Translations under genes and position numbers: made by a program | The notes under the pieces: generated by a model | Database searches by the model: none | Told to the model about the DNA's origin: nothing | The model's input: only the letters and a program-made list of their open reading frames with translations | Shown here: piece by piece, positions 19,914-30,530 of the stretch | How positions within the stretch are numbered: the first letter of the stretch is position 1 | Layout of the letters: every line of letters starts with the position of its first letter | NCBI GenBank assembly: GCA_946894095.1 | Contig: OX335650.1 | Span: 310,001 to 374,000, forward strand | Direction of reading: 5' to 3' | Source of the DNA: Incurvaria masculella | Lineage: Eukaryota > Arthropoda > Insecta > Lepidoptera > Incurvariidae | DNA: 64,000 nt

Positions 19914-21455
19914 GAGAATGCCCATTTCAGTATGCGCTAGAAAAGCGCTAGATATTTGCATGTACACAAACGAAACTGATTTGCTTTCATTCTTCGTATC
20001 ATATAAGTAAACATCTGTGACTTTTACTTTTTTCTATAATGGGGATCAGTCAGCAAACACGGCTAAAGATGAGCTTTGAGGTTATTTTTACTTATAGAAC
20101 AGCGCGCTAGGTCGTGTATTGCCTACATTGTACATACCTCTTTGGTTGATATTTATTTGTTAAACCACTTCTATGAGTGATGCTGTCACAAAGTGCATAC
20201 CATTTAACGTCAGTCTAAATTGGGGTGTTAACTGTAACGCCATCTCTATTTACGTATAGGTATCTACTTATGGTTTTTTGTTTTTACAAATAAACAGAGT
20301 TGGCTTCTGGACTGGTCATACCGCAAATCCCGACAGTTCCCACAACTTAGTAGAAGAAATGTCAAGTGTTAGCTTATCATTGTTTAATATAAAAACTACA
20401 GTAGGTATTATGGAAATGTGACCTAGCAGCCGATGTATTATTTATTTCAACCAAAATTAAATAGCTTAAAAATAAGGTTTTTTTTTATGCAACTGGACAT
20501 AATAACTACATAATATTACACCATCTCAACAATACCCCATTCTCGAAGTAACTATACCATGTCATGTCCTTTCCTTTATCATAGGATTAATTTTGGATGG
20601 AACTAAACATGAGTCCAATCCCACACCTACCGTCATGTTATTAGACTATCACACCCATGGGAACTATATGGCATGTCAGGACCTTACTTACATTACATGG
20701 TTACATTAAACTGTACAGAAAACAGATATCAACCGAGTCGACCATATTTTATTCAATGGGATGGTACTTTATTGGGCAGCTAAAACCTTAGCAGCTAGTA
20801 AGTAGAGGAGTGAATCTCTAGTTTTACATGGGATCCGAACTACGAATACCTTAATCGGCTCGAACGACATGCACAGGAATAAATGCAGTGGAATTACTTG
20901 TATAGTTTTTCAGTGGCCGAGCCTACTTAGGAAGGATTCTTCTCCATTTTAAATAATTATTAACTCTAGTAGATCACAGTTGAATACATTAAATGGTACC
21001 TATTTATAAGTCATACCACTCTAAGAGGACCCCCAGGTAATACGTATATGAAGACCTCTGTCAAAAGCCACCACTTTGTATTTATTCTGTTCCCTTGCCC
21101 TCGGTACAGTTCACAATAGCTGCGGAGTACTTACTATAGTAATAATAGTGCCAACTATCCTTTCCCTGATATTGTTTAAGTAATGCCTTATGTAATGAGG
21201 CCCTGCAAGCAACCATTATGAAAGCACCAACCATTAAAATGGTCTAGCCAATAAATATCAACCAAAGATGGTAGGTACGTGTAACGTAGGAAAAAATAAC
21301 CTCAAAGTTCATCTTTAGCAGTGTTTACTGACTTATCCCCATTACAGAAAAAACTGAAAATCGCACATTTTTACTAAGAAGATACGAAGAATGAAAGCAA
21401 AGTGGATTTATTGGTGTACATTCTAATTTCTAGCGCTTTTATAATGGGCATTCTC
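19914..21455. mobile_element. Fold-back element with ~230-bp inverted arms
   Basis: The left arm (19914-20166: GAGAATGCCCATT...GCTTTCATTCTTCGTATC...ATGGGGATCAGTCAG...CTTTGGTTGATATTTATT) is matched in reverse by the right arm (21241-21455: AATAAATATCAACCAAAG...CTGACTTATCCCCAT...GATACGAAGAATGAAAGC...TGGGCATTCTC). The arms have diverged by roughly 15-20 percent by eye. No ORF. The centre holds decayed SINE sequence. Target duplication not identified. Confidence 0.7.
20478..20865 (-). repeat. Decayed SINE sequence inside the fold-back element
   Basis: In reverse orientation: CATGTCAGGACCTTAC, TGGGATGGTAC, GTTTTACATGGGATCCGAAC and TTTTTTTTTATGCAACTGGACAT match the shared SINE body and tail. Two partial 3' ends (20478-20580 and 20600-20700) suggest two overlapping insertions. 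Confidence 0.55.
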
Positions 21456-21469
21456 ATTTCTCAGTATGC

Positions 21470-21700
21470 TGCCGGTGTGCGGCAGCGGTGTGGTGCATGC
21501 GGCCCCCCCCCCCCACCCCGCGGTGGTGTGTGCCCCCCACCCCCGCCCCCGCCCCCGCGACGTACAAGGAAAAGCTCTCGTACCGCGGAGCTGCGGAATA
21601 CTCCGGCCGCTCGAGAAGTTTTCCGAGTCGACAGGCGCGACGGAATAATACTTGTGCCAGCGCTCGCTCGATGTTCTTAGCTTAGAAGATTTTCCGTTGC
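21470..21700. other. GC-rich, C-run-containing segment
   Basis: Contains runs of C and (CCCCCG)n up to about 21560, then CpG-rich sequence. Three overlapping plus-strand frames are open, all low-complexity. No family recognised; possibly a CpG-rich regulatory or repeat segment. Confidence 0.25.
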
Positions 21701-21743
21701 TTTTAATTAACTAACGTGTACGTTATATGAACATGTTGCGGTT

Positions 21744-22167
21744 AAAGCCCGATGTTGGTTAAAGTCGGAAATCTTTTTTTCATTGAAGTTACTTCTACAA
21801 ATTAATTTATTGATATCATAGATATTTTTTTTTCGGTACATAAGATTTCATTATTTACAATTATAATTTAGTATAGCATACAATTTAGAAATTAAGTAAC
21901 TATAAGATTTATCTAATTGTAATAAAATCAACAAAGAAATTAAAAACTAAAAAATCATTGAAGTTAACTAATATTTTCAAGATATACCCGTGTCGAGTGC
22001 ACTAATTTCGAGTTTATGGTAAGAAAAAAAACCTGAACGTATTTTGTATTTTATTTTTTGTACGAAAAAAATATTTCTTGACATCATCTCTTAATTAGTG
22101 CACTAAAGCAGAAATCCAATAAACTTCAAGCAAAAATAATGTCAAACTTTAACCAACATCGGGTTTT
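21744..22167. mobile_element. MITE with TIR AAGCCCGATGTTGGTTAAAG
   Basis: AAAGCCCGATGTTGGTTAAA at the left (from 21744) and TTTAACCAACATCGGGTTTT at the right (to 22167) are near-perfect inverted termini. The interior is AT-rich without ORFs. A decayed relative (TACCCGACATCGGGCC) is near 37370. Confidence 0.6.
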
Positions 22168-22984
22168 ATACGTAATCTTACCAATAACACGATTTGACGG
22201 AACCAATATTTGACGATGCCGCCATATCTTCCCGTTTTATATCGCTGGATCAAGGAACAGCAATAGCCGTGTAAATCTTTGGCAATAGCTTCATTAATTG
22301 TGAAAGGAATTTGAGTGCGCTTGAATTATTATTCATGCTTGTAATTAAACTGGTAAATTAGAACAATAGTTTCGCGTGATATCTATATTATAGATTTGCT
22401 ATTAGTAAATTTTCGATCAAATCTACATCCACCCTCCGACCTTGGCTCCGAGCTGCCATATTGTAATGTTCTCTCAAACATTGCGTGGGCTCATTTGCTC
22501 GCAACAAATTTAAAACCGGAAGTGTATTGATATGCTCGGCGGGGCGTGACGTCACAGCTACGCCGCACGTCTTCACTCATTAATCGTGTTGCGAGAATAT
22601 GGCAGAGTGATGCTGAGAACGCCTCTTTGTTCCAGGCAGCCGCCCGCCCCGCGCCACCCCCGCGACCTCACCACCATCCCGTGACTTTCGCATTCTATTG
22701 TTATTGATTGAAAGCAGGGAACTCGACGATCGCCGTGATTGAAAGTGTCTCCAAATATATTTTTAACAACTTTTAAGTGGCAACTACAGTGTTTCGCAGA
22801 GTTCAACTTTCAACATTGTGACGTATACAATTGGCTATATTAGCCACGGAATATTGAAATTGTTCTGTGATATTAGCAACCATAACTTGACACTATCCCT
22901 TCATTGTGGGGTTTGTCGTGCAGTTGCGATTCATAAAAAGTACGTATGTATGTATATTACTGTTCTAACATTGACGTGAGCCAA
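22168..22984. other. Non-coding; CpG-rich patch with a CRE-like site at ~22540-22700
   Basis: The segment around 22535-22690 is GC-rich and contains GGGGCGTGACGTCACAGC (a perfect CRE, TGACGTCA). It resembles an insect CpG-rich promoter, but no exon is supported on either side. Confidence 0.3.
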
Positions 22985-24012
22985 TCTAATATAAATATTA
23001 TAAAGGGGAAAGTTTGTAATAATGGATGGATGGATGGATGGATGTTTGTTACTCTTTCACGTAAAAACTACTGAATGGATGTTAATGAAACTTTACAATC
23101 ATATAGCTTATACATCAGAATAACACATAGGCTATAACTTATGAAGATATTGTGCCCATGGGCTTTAGAACTTTCACGGGGCTGCGAAAACGATGCCGGT
23201 AGTGCTACTTCACACCAGGGGGAGCGGGGCCGGGGGCGGCGGCGGGGGCGGGGCGGGCGGTCCGACGGGGGCGGGTGAGGGGGGGGACGTGAGGGGAGAC
23301 GGCGTGACGGTTGTATCCGTTTGGCGAATTTTCAAGGCACTAGCGATTTGTAAAACTTAGTACACGTACATTTAACTACCCGGGAATTAGGATTGGCTAA
23401 ATAGAATTCAGTTCCGCTTGCGCTAAGATGTGGCTGTCATACAAACTGCAATGCTCTGCACGGCTCGGTTGGAGGGGGGGGGGGGGGGCGGCGCTTACTT
23501 TTGGTAACTGTACCGAAGTACGGCTTGGTATTTTCTGCAACTTTAGGACTACTTGACATCACGCTAAATCGCCGAAGGAGCGACCAATAGGATAAAATCC
23601 TTGAGAACCAATTACTCGATTTAGATGCGGATTGTATCTACGTCTAGCCTGATTCTACTAAAAACTTATAGGCTACTGTGGCTGGCTGTGGGTTGGAGTC
23701 ACAGGCAAAACTTACCTGCGTTACACGTTACTTACTAGGTAAGCAATGTAGCAGTGAAAGTGCAGAAAGGTTCTGGCGGCAAATGTTTTTTTTTTAAATA
23801 GCCACCAAATATCAACGAAGCTCTAAATGGGAACTATTGGATCTTTCTCATTAAATCATGCTATTTCGGCTCGAACGATCTTGATTAAATTTGGTACATG
23901 CATTTGTCCTGGACCAGTTTGACCCTATTTTGGACCAGTCATGTGGGCTACTTTTAATCCATGAGATTATTTAGCCGACATTAACCCGAGCGGAGCCGGG
24001 TACCGCAGCTAG
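22985..24012 (+). mobile_element. Non-autonomous Helitron, complete ends
   Basis: Starts TCTAATATAAATATTATAAA after an A and ends CGGAGCCGGGTACCGCAGCTAG before a T. Insertion between A and T, a TC start, a GC-rich 3' hairpin and a CTAG end are the Helitron hallmarks. Length 1028 bp. Inside are (ATGG)n at 23022-23043, a GC-rich block with GGGGGCGGGG (23215-23290) and a G-run of about 17 (23475-23490). No Rep/helicase coding sequence. Confidence 0.8.
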
Positions 24013-25009
24013 TATTGAATAAAAATACCTACCAAGAGATACAGTCAAAATCAGATACTACTACCTACCTATCTTCTTGATTTTCGAATGTTTGGTATTG
24101 TTCTTAGGACCCGCACCAGCCGGCACAGTACAACTTTCACGCATACCACGTAGACCTACGCTCTCCGTGTATGTAGCATTATTTGCGTTTGTACATTCAT
24201 GCGCATGTACAGTGTCAGAAAATGTAGAATTTAATTTAGCATTGCGTATCCGTGCTCGCATCGACAGTGCGATTTTTTTGGTTAACTGAATGGCTGTGCC
24301 CAGCTACAGAATGAAATCCAGCACTGTGTATTCGTGCGTGTTTTGACGGTGTAGTTTTTGGGCAATCATGTACAGAATTCATGTGTTCATTCATGCGCAT
24401 GTGCAGTGGCAGAAGCTGCAGGACAATAAAAAAATAAGCAATTATTATTTATCGTAGTTCTATTGGATTGGAAACCACTGGTGAAATAACTGTAGTATAA
24501 ATACACTCAAATGGTCATAAATTTAAATAAGTATCCACTGTAAACATGATATTGCACGTTTCGTTTCACAGATGGCGTTACCAGTCGGAGAAGAATCTCG
24601 CGCCATTAGGCAAAGTGTCAAGTGATGGAGTGATACTGTCCATTTGATTTATGCAGGACAAGTCCTGAAAATTTCACCCGTAGCTATATTAAAATTGTGG
24701 CATAGTCAAAGAAATTAAAAACCTTTGGATTTCATATGTATGCGAAAAAAATATTTATGAGATGACTTTGCTTGGTCATAAATGTTTTTCGTTTGATTTT
24801 TTAAGCAAAAGCTTATTCACATATTTTTTAACAAAGCATGCAAATATTTTTAATAAAAATGCCAATTATTTTTTTCTTAACTTTGTAGCCTTTATTGTCA
24901 CTTCGAAAGCGGCATTTTTTACGGAAATGGTAGGTCTTTTTTAATCAATTTCGTTTTACTAAAACAACGTGTTTATTGTTTATGAGTTATCCATCCATTG
25001 TGCTTTGAT
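24013..25009. other. Non-coding, nothing recognised
   Basis: Contains an internal near-repeat of a CATTCATGCGCATGT string (about 24194 and 24397). No exon or transposon recognised. Confidence 0.3.
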
Positions 25010-25210
25010 TTTTCATATTTTATCATTAGCCAGTTCGGCAATCCCAGCGAAGAATAACTGGCAAGAAACTTCGCTGATTTATATTCAACGTCCGCTTACT
25101 CTAAGTTTACGAAAGCTTTCGTAAACTTGAGTAAGCATACAGGTTATTGGTACCTCTTTGTAACAATACATTATTGTAACGTACATATTTATGATTAATG
25201 ATAAAAAACT
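25010..25210. repeat. Interspersed repeat with a long hairpin (copy A)
   Basis: Matches 36407-36600: CATATTTTATCATTAGCCAG, GAAACTTCGCTG, AACGTCCGCTTACTCTAAG and TATTGGTACC are shared with small changes. Copy A contains a near-perfect palindrome at 25093-25135 (GCTTACTCTAAGTTTACGAA / TTCGTAAACTTGAGTAAGC) that is degraded in the other copy. Confidence 0.6.
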
Positions 25211-25542
25211 CAGGTATGTAAATATACTAAATTAATATGAATTCACAAAAAATAACAGTTCATGACTTACATAACTTAAAATAATAATGCTAGTTCAATT
25301 TAATTTAAAATGAGATTGTCTCAAGAACAGCTTATCGTATTGATATGAAAGTATAATAGATATTAATGTTTTTTACAATCGTATCATTTTATTTTTTTTA
25401 TTTCATGATTTCACAGCGAGGTGTGATTTTCCGCCGTACGGAATCACTGCTTTCCGCCGACGCACTTGTTGTCGTCGGCGAGTGGTCTTCAGCTGAAGAG
25501 ACGGCGACCGTTGGAGTAACCGTGTCCAGCCGTGTCTATTCC
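25211..25542. other. Non-coding, nothing recognised
   Basis: A 69-codon plus frame (25366-25575) is open but has no recognisable domain. Confidence 0.3.
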
Positions 25543-25990
25543 TGGCATTCAATAATCAGGAATCAGGAATCCTGAGTCTAGAAAACCGCTTTTATAGCGA
25601 TTTTCAAAGCGAGTTTTTCTACGGAAAACCTTAATTGATTAATAAAACTGGCCAAGTGCGAGTCGGACTCGCACACGAAGGTTTCGTACCATCGTACAAG
25701 ATTTAACACAAAAAATACGTTTTTTGTATGGGGCCCCCCTTAAATTTTTATTATTTTCTATAGCGGCAAAATAAATACACACTCTGTGAAAATTTCAGCA
25801 CAGCCCTGTGACAGACGGACGGACGGACGGACGGACAGCGGAGGCTTAGTAATAGGGTTCCGATTTCACCCTTCGGGTACGGAACCCTAAAAACTATGCT
25901 CCGGAATATTTTCGTCAAGAACATCGCTTTGAAAACCGCTACAAAAGCTGTTTTCAAGACTCAGAATGCCAAGAATAGACCTGCTGCACT
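25543..25990. mobile_element. AATCAGGAATCCTGAGTC MITE interrupted by a GACGG-core element
   Basis: The left half (25543-25642: CCTGGCATTCAATAATCAGG, GAATCCTGAGTCTAGAAAAC) and right half (25894-25990: ACTATGCTCCGGAATATTTTC...GAATAGACCTGC) rebuild the MITE seen intact at 27527-27746. The younger element sits between them. Confidence 0.7.
25643..25893 (+). mobile_element. GACGG-core repeat, copy 4 (inside a MITE)
   Basis: AAAACTGGCCAAGTGCGAG, GTCGGACTCGCACACGAAG, TTTTGTATGGGGCCCCCC, TAGCGGCAAAATAAATACAC, six GACG units, and the end GGGTTCCGATT...GGGTACGGAACCCTAAAA. Confidence 0.8.
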
Positions 25991-26188
25991 GGCCGTGGAC
26001 AGGAAAACGGAGTGTGGGAAGTCGCAGAGGTGGATCTAACACTTTCGTTCCATTATTCCGAAATTTAAAATGATGTAGGCAGGTATATATGTAATTGAAA
26101 ATATTTGGCAACCGTTTTTTAACCATTTTAATATTTCAAAAAGAAAAAGGGTTGCAGATATGTAAGTAAACTGTATAGTTTACTCACA

Positions 26189-26383
26189 CAGGGTGTTAGC
26201 GGGAGGTATGGTCCAAACGTTAACCACATATTCGGCATCTAAAAAGGTAGATAACATTTTGTTGTACGACTTAAAGAAAAAATCCCTATACGTTTTCAAA
26301 AATACCTACTCACAAACATGTATGGGGAGGATGATTTTTTAAATCGTACAGAAAATGTTATCTACCTTTAAGGTTAACACCCT
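26189..26383. mobile_element. MITE, CAGGGTGTTAACG family, copy 1
   Basis: CAGGGTGTTAGCGGGAGGTA at the left and AAGGTTAACACCCTA at the right, with internal inverted similarity (GTAGATAACATTTT / AAAATGTTATCTAC). Related to the cleaner copy at 40035-40256. Confidence 0.65.
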
Positions 26384-26667
26384 ATACTACGATCGAATAT
26401 GGAAATAAAATTCATCGCGTCGATACGAATTTATAAGTATCTATAGGTACTATAATGTATAGGTTGTGTTGGGATTTTGAAAGCACGACGAGATACCGGG
26501 GCAGGCGAGGAGGTGGCGAGGTTAAAAAAACAGGAGGAAATAATACCGTATTCCGCCGGCGGAGCCAAATTGTTCAAAGGGAGACGAGCGGAGAATTGCA
26601 CCCTCCTGTCTGAAGAGGCCACCATCCTGCTAATGTTGTATGTCTGTCTGTAAGCATATGAGCATAT

Positions 26668-26732
26668 GGATGGCTAATGCCATACCTACCGTCGTAATAT
26701 TAGCCCAACACAAAACTTTCCCGAAGGAATTA
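26668..26732 (-). repeat. SINE 3' fragment
   Basis: ATGGATGGCTAATGCCATAC, TATTAGCCCAACACA and CCGAAGGAATTA are the reverse complement of the SINE 3' body. Cut off by the adjoining GACGG-core element. Confidence 0.55.
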
Positions 26733-27045
26733 GTTTTTAGGGTTCCGTACCCAAAGGGTGAAAACGGAACCCTATTACTAAGCCTCCGCTGTCCGTCCGT
26801 CCGTCCGTCCGTTCGTCCGTCTGTCACAGGGCTGTATCTCAGTAACCGTAACCGATAGGCAGCTGAAATTTTAACAGAGTATGTATTTATTTTGCCGCTA
26901 TAGCAACAAATAGGTAAAATTGAAAAATAATGAAAATTAAAGAGGGGCCCCCGTACAAAAAACATGATTTTTTTGTGATAAATATTTTACGATGGTACGG
27001 AACCCTTCGTGTGCGAGTCCGACTCGCACTTGGCCGGTTTTTTTT
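26733..27045 (-). mobile_element. GACGG-core repeat, copy 5
   Basis: Full-length reverse copy from TTTTTAGGGTTCCGTACCC through the CCGTCCGT run (26787-26821) to GTGCGAGTCCGACTCGCAC and TTGGCCGGTTTTTT. Very similar to copy 3. Confidence 0.8.
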
Positions 27046-27526
27046 ATTAAAACACAATCTTAAAGCGTCAAAGAAAATTATCATTTCGATCACTAAAAAT
27101 CACTATCATTGACCAATTTTGTATTCATATTGAATAAAAATCGATACAAATATAGTATACCAATCAGGTTATTGTGCCGACTCAGAGAGAAAGATTGTCC
27201 GAAAGCCTACTCGGTGTGCACAATGCTCACTTAACCGATTTTGCATGCAAAAGGGGGCAAAGGCGCGCACGGAACGACGCAGAGCGTCTAGCTCGGGGCA
27301 ATACTTGTGAGGTCCCGGCGGCGGCGGTGGCGGCGGCAGGGTACGTCATGTGTAGACAACGAGATTTGTTTCTCGTTGTGTATAGATGCCGGCAAACACC
27401 TAGAACCGAGGAGGGCCATATTCCCTCTAAACCAACGACCTAAAAATCGAATGCTACGCAGATTTGACTTGCGTTCGGATTTTGTGAACATCTCGCGGGA
27501 ATGATTGAAGTAAAGAATCACTGCCA
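27046..27526. other. Non-coding; CpG-rich patch 27230-27350
   Basis: Open frames on both strands cross a (GGC)-rich patch near 27315-27340. No family is recognised and the openness is explained by base composition. Confidence 0.3.
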
Positions 27527-27746
27527 GCAGGCCTATTCCTGGAATTCCGTAATCAGGAATCCTGAGTCCAGAAATCCTCTTTTGTAGCGGTTTTTCAAAG
27601 CGTTTTTTTTTCCACGGAAAACCGTGATTAAATTGAAATACTATGCTCCGGAAACTTTTCGTCAAGAAAATCGCTTTGAAAGCCGCTATAAAAACGGTTT
27701 TCTAGACTCAGGATTCCTGATTACGGAATTCCAGGAATAGGCCTGC
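27527..27746. mobile_element. Intact MITE with 40-bp perfect TIRs
   Basis: The left terminus GCAGGCCTATTCCTGGAATT...TCAGGAATCCTGAGTC and right terminus GACTCAGGATTCCTGATTAC...AGGCCTGC are perfect inverted repeats for about 42 bp. The interior also folds (GCTTTGAAAGCCGC / GCGGTTTTTCAAAGC). Length 220 bp, no ORF. Reference copy for the family at 8337 and 25543. Confidence 0.85.
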
Positions 27747-28137
27747 AGCGCGGAGTTCGATCTCCGTGACTAGAAGTATTCGTTGATAAAAATCTAGAAA
27801 CTCATCTATTTCCTTTTACATAACGCGCAATATCTTTGTGGATATTATTTTTAAAAATATTATCGGATTCAATCTCTATGGATTAGAAACCGATTTTTAC
27901 TGAGGGTATTTCGGTAAAGAGTTTTAGGCGTGTTTATAGATGAGGTGTAATAGCGCAACAAGAACAAATCCAGGCAACATTTGAGGGAAATATAAAACCG
28001 TAGTCTGGTGGCTAAAGTGCTGATTATCTTGTATTAGTATTAATTGCAAGCTGTTAGAAGCAGTAGGTAAAAAAGGCCCTAAATATATATAATCTTAAAC
28101 ATTTCTCAACTGCGATAGCTTATGTCCATTTTTACTT

Positions 28138-28395
28138 AAAAACCGGCCAAGTGCGAGTCGGACTCGAACACGAAGGGTTCCATATCGTACAAGAATTAAT
28201 ACAAAATACTTTAATAATTTTGTTTATTAATTTTAATTTTTTTTTTGTTATAGCGGCAAAATAAATACACTGTGAAAATTTCAGCTGCCTACCTATTACG
28301 GTTCGTGAGATACAGCCCCTTGACAGACGGACGGACGGACAGCGGAGGCTTAGTAATAGGGTTCCGATGGAATTCTTAGGTTACGGAACCCTAAA
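28138..28395 (+). mobile_element. GACGG-core repeat, copy 6
   Basis: AAAAACCGGCCAAGTGCGAG, palindrome changed to GTCGGACTCGAAC, GTTATAGCGGCAAAATAAA, GATACAGCCCCTTGACAG, a three-unit GACG run, and the end GGGTTCCGATGG...TTACGGAACCCTAAA. Confidence 0.75.
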
Positions 28396-28689
28396 GGGGA
28401 AAATCTCTTCAAAACTTTAATTTAAGATATTTATTTGACTGCCATCTAATAACATTTTTAGATTTTTCCAATTTTTCCCATAAACTAAAGCTACTTAACA
28501 AAATGTTACATTTCCTAGAGAGTGAGTAGTGTGGAGTCTGGGAAAATATACAGTTTTTGTGGAATTTTAGAATATAACGTGGGTGAAGGCGAGGGCATTA
28601 TGTAAAATGGTCTCGTAATTCATGCGATCTTGAAACGTTCTGAGATCTTGTATAACCAAGTATTTTTACTTAGGTACTTACGCTTTATT

Positions 28690-29525
28690 ATTTTTGTTCC
28701 TAGTATCTGGACCTAGATTACAAGCTAGGGTTGATAAATAAGTCAGAAATGGGGGCTCTCCTAATGGCTTCAACGAAAGAGGAACTGCAGCTGATGGTAT
28801 CTTCCATGAATGATGCGTGCAATGAACGATTTATGAAAATGAACGCAAGTAAGACGATAGTAATGATTTTCGAGCGAGACGAAGCAGTGACTCGGGGTAA
28901 TATAAGTATAAATAATGAAAGATTAGAACAGGTGAATGAGTTTGTATATCTAGGAAGCATGTTTTCCCGTAATGGGAAATGTGATATTGACAGAGGGAAG
29001 GAGGACATTGCAAGAAGAGTGAATGCTAGAAATCGAGCAAACGGCGCAATAAATGCTGTTTCTGTGTACTGGTGCCTACATTTGTGTAACGAAGCGAGAC
29101 TTGGGTATGGCAGAAAAGGCACAAATGTGGAATAAATGCAGTAGAAATGCGTTCCTTGAGGAAGGTTTGCGGAGTAAATCTAACGGACATATTTCGAAAC
29201 AACTGGGTTAGAGAGCATTGTCAATTGAAAAATGAAGTTGTTACTAGAATCGAGTAAGGGGTGCTGGTTTAGACATGTGGAACGAATGGACGACAAAAAA
29301 ATACGAAACTAATTTATATAGCAGAAGTGAGCGGAAGTGTCCTAGAAGAACGTACCGCGACCAAATCGATTTAATTCTTCGTAAAGTCTGCTAACTAAGC
29401 ACTAGTAATCGATATGAAAAGTTGTATGTCTGTAGATGAAGCGAAAGAGGTGTGCTGTGATCGTACCGTATGGAGTTCTATCAACTCTGCCTATCCCTCC
29501 AGGAAAGCGGCGTGAAGGTATGTAT
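28690..29525 (+). pseudogene. RTE-clade retrotransposon 3' part, degenerate
   Basis: A frame at 28731-29135 gives KEELQLMVSSMNDACNERFM, MNASKTIVMIFERDEAV and ERLEQVNEFVYLGSMFSRNG, the thumb region typical of RTE-type RTs in Lepidoptera (a FVYLGS motif after the YADD box). Downstream frames give a VREHCQLKNEVVTRIE-like segment, and near 29415-29515 SCMSVDEAKEVCCDRTVW followed by SSINSAYPSRKAA, the conserved RTE C-terminus. The YADD box itself is lost at the left border and several frameshifts and stops occur. The 3' end is followed by (ATGT)n (29520-29530). Partial and inactive. Confidence 0.8.
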
Positions 29526-30337
29526 GTATGTATAAATGGGAAAGAGACTTGTTTTCTAAGCATTCCTAATGAAGGATTATTTATAATTTCGTATCAATCA
29601 ATAAGTTCATCAAATCCGATATGCACTTCATATTTGTTACAGATACCTATATTGTTCATATATTTATAGCACTGTCCTCTGGATGTTCGGACAACCTGCA
29701 GTGATATCCCTCATACACCTGTTAATTAAGGCGGAAAAACACTCAAAAAGTTACCATTGTAGTGGCCAGAGTCGCGTGTCAAACGCCGTTTTATGCATGG
29801 AAGATAACACTTTTCATTACTTTCCGCGCTGTAGAAATATAAATAAAAAAAAAACAAAAAAGGTATGTACGATTGTAAAGACTTTCACATTCCTTTCATA
29901 TAAAAAAGATGAGCGGTTTTCTAGATAATTTAAATTTTAAGTAAATTACGTTTAATATTTGAATATTTTTTACACTGATTTAAAGTAGTTACAATTGTTT
30001 TATAAAGCTGGATTAGTAGTCTTATGATCAGAGTATGACATTTATTTTTTAGAGTTTTTAGTCTTTTTGAATAACTCACCAAAATATCTTTAAATCGATG
30101 GTTTTTCCCGTATTGAGTGTTGTTTCCGCCTTAATGAATTTAAATGTATGCATGAAGCCGCTATCGGGGCGCGCGATAGGACATGTCAGGTTGCCCTCGT
30201 TACGGCACTCGGCCTGCTACACACGTCGGTGTCAGTTGGGCGAGTGGACGCAAGCTATGATAGGCGTAGATTAGGCTGGCCCAATGTTTGGACGGTAGTA
30301 CTCGTTTACCCCGCGCTCGCACTTCTGAAAGCTTGAA
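29526..30337. other. Non-coding, nothing recognised
   Basis: Several 60-80 codon frames without domain signatures. The segment 30148-30336 is comparatively GC-rich with a 62-codon frame that I cannot identify. Confidence 0.3.
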
Positions 30338-30530
30338 CAGAGCCAGTAGTCTCAGTTCTCACCTAAATTGGCATTTACGTAACTTCGAAGTTCCGTAAAA
30401 ACGTCAAACTCCATACAAGTTTTTACTATAGTAGAGTAAGTAGTTATACTCGTATGGGTTTGCGTAACTGAATGGAATGGTTTTTACTTAACTTTGAAGT
30501 TCCGTAAACGCCATTTTAGTTGAGAATGCC
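30338..30530. mobile_element. Long-TIR element, short copy 2
   Basis: CAGAGCCAGTAGTCTCAGTT...CACCTAAATTGGCATTTACG at the left mirrors CGTAAACGCCATTTTAGTTG...AGAATGCC at the right. It is a shortened relative of 12824-13628 and shares CAAACTCCATACAAGTTTTT. Confidence 0.6.

Noticed and set aside
28718..29122. 134-codon minus-strand frame
   Set aside because: Antisense of the RTE relic, whose plus-strand translation has clear RTE motifs.
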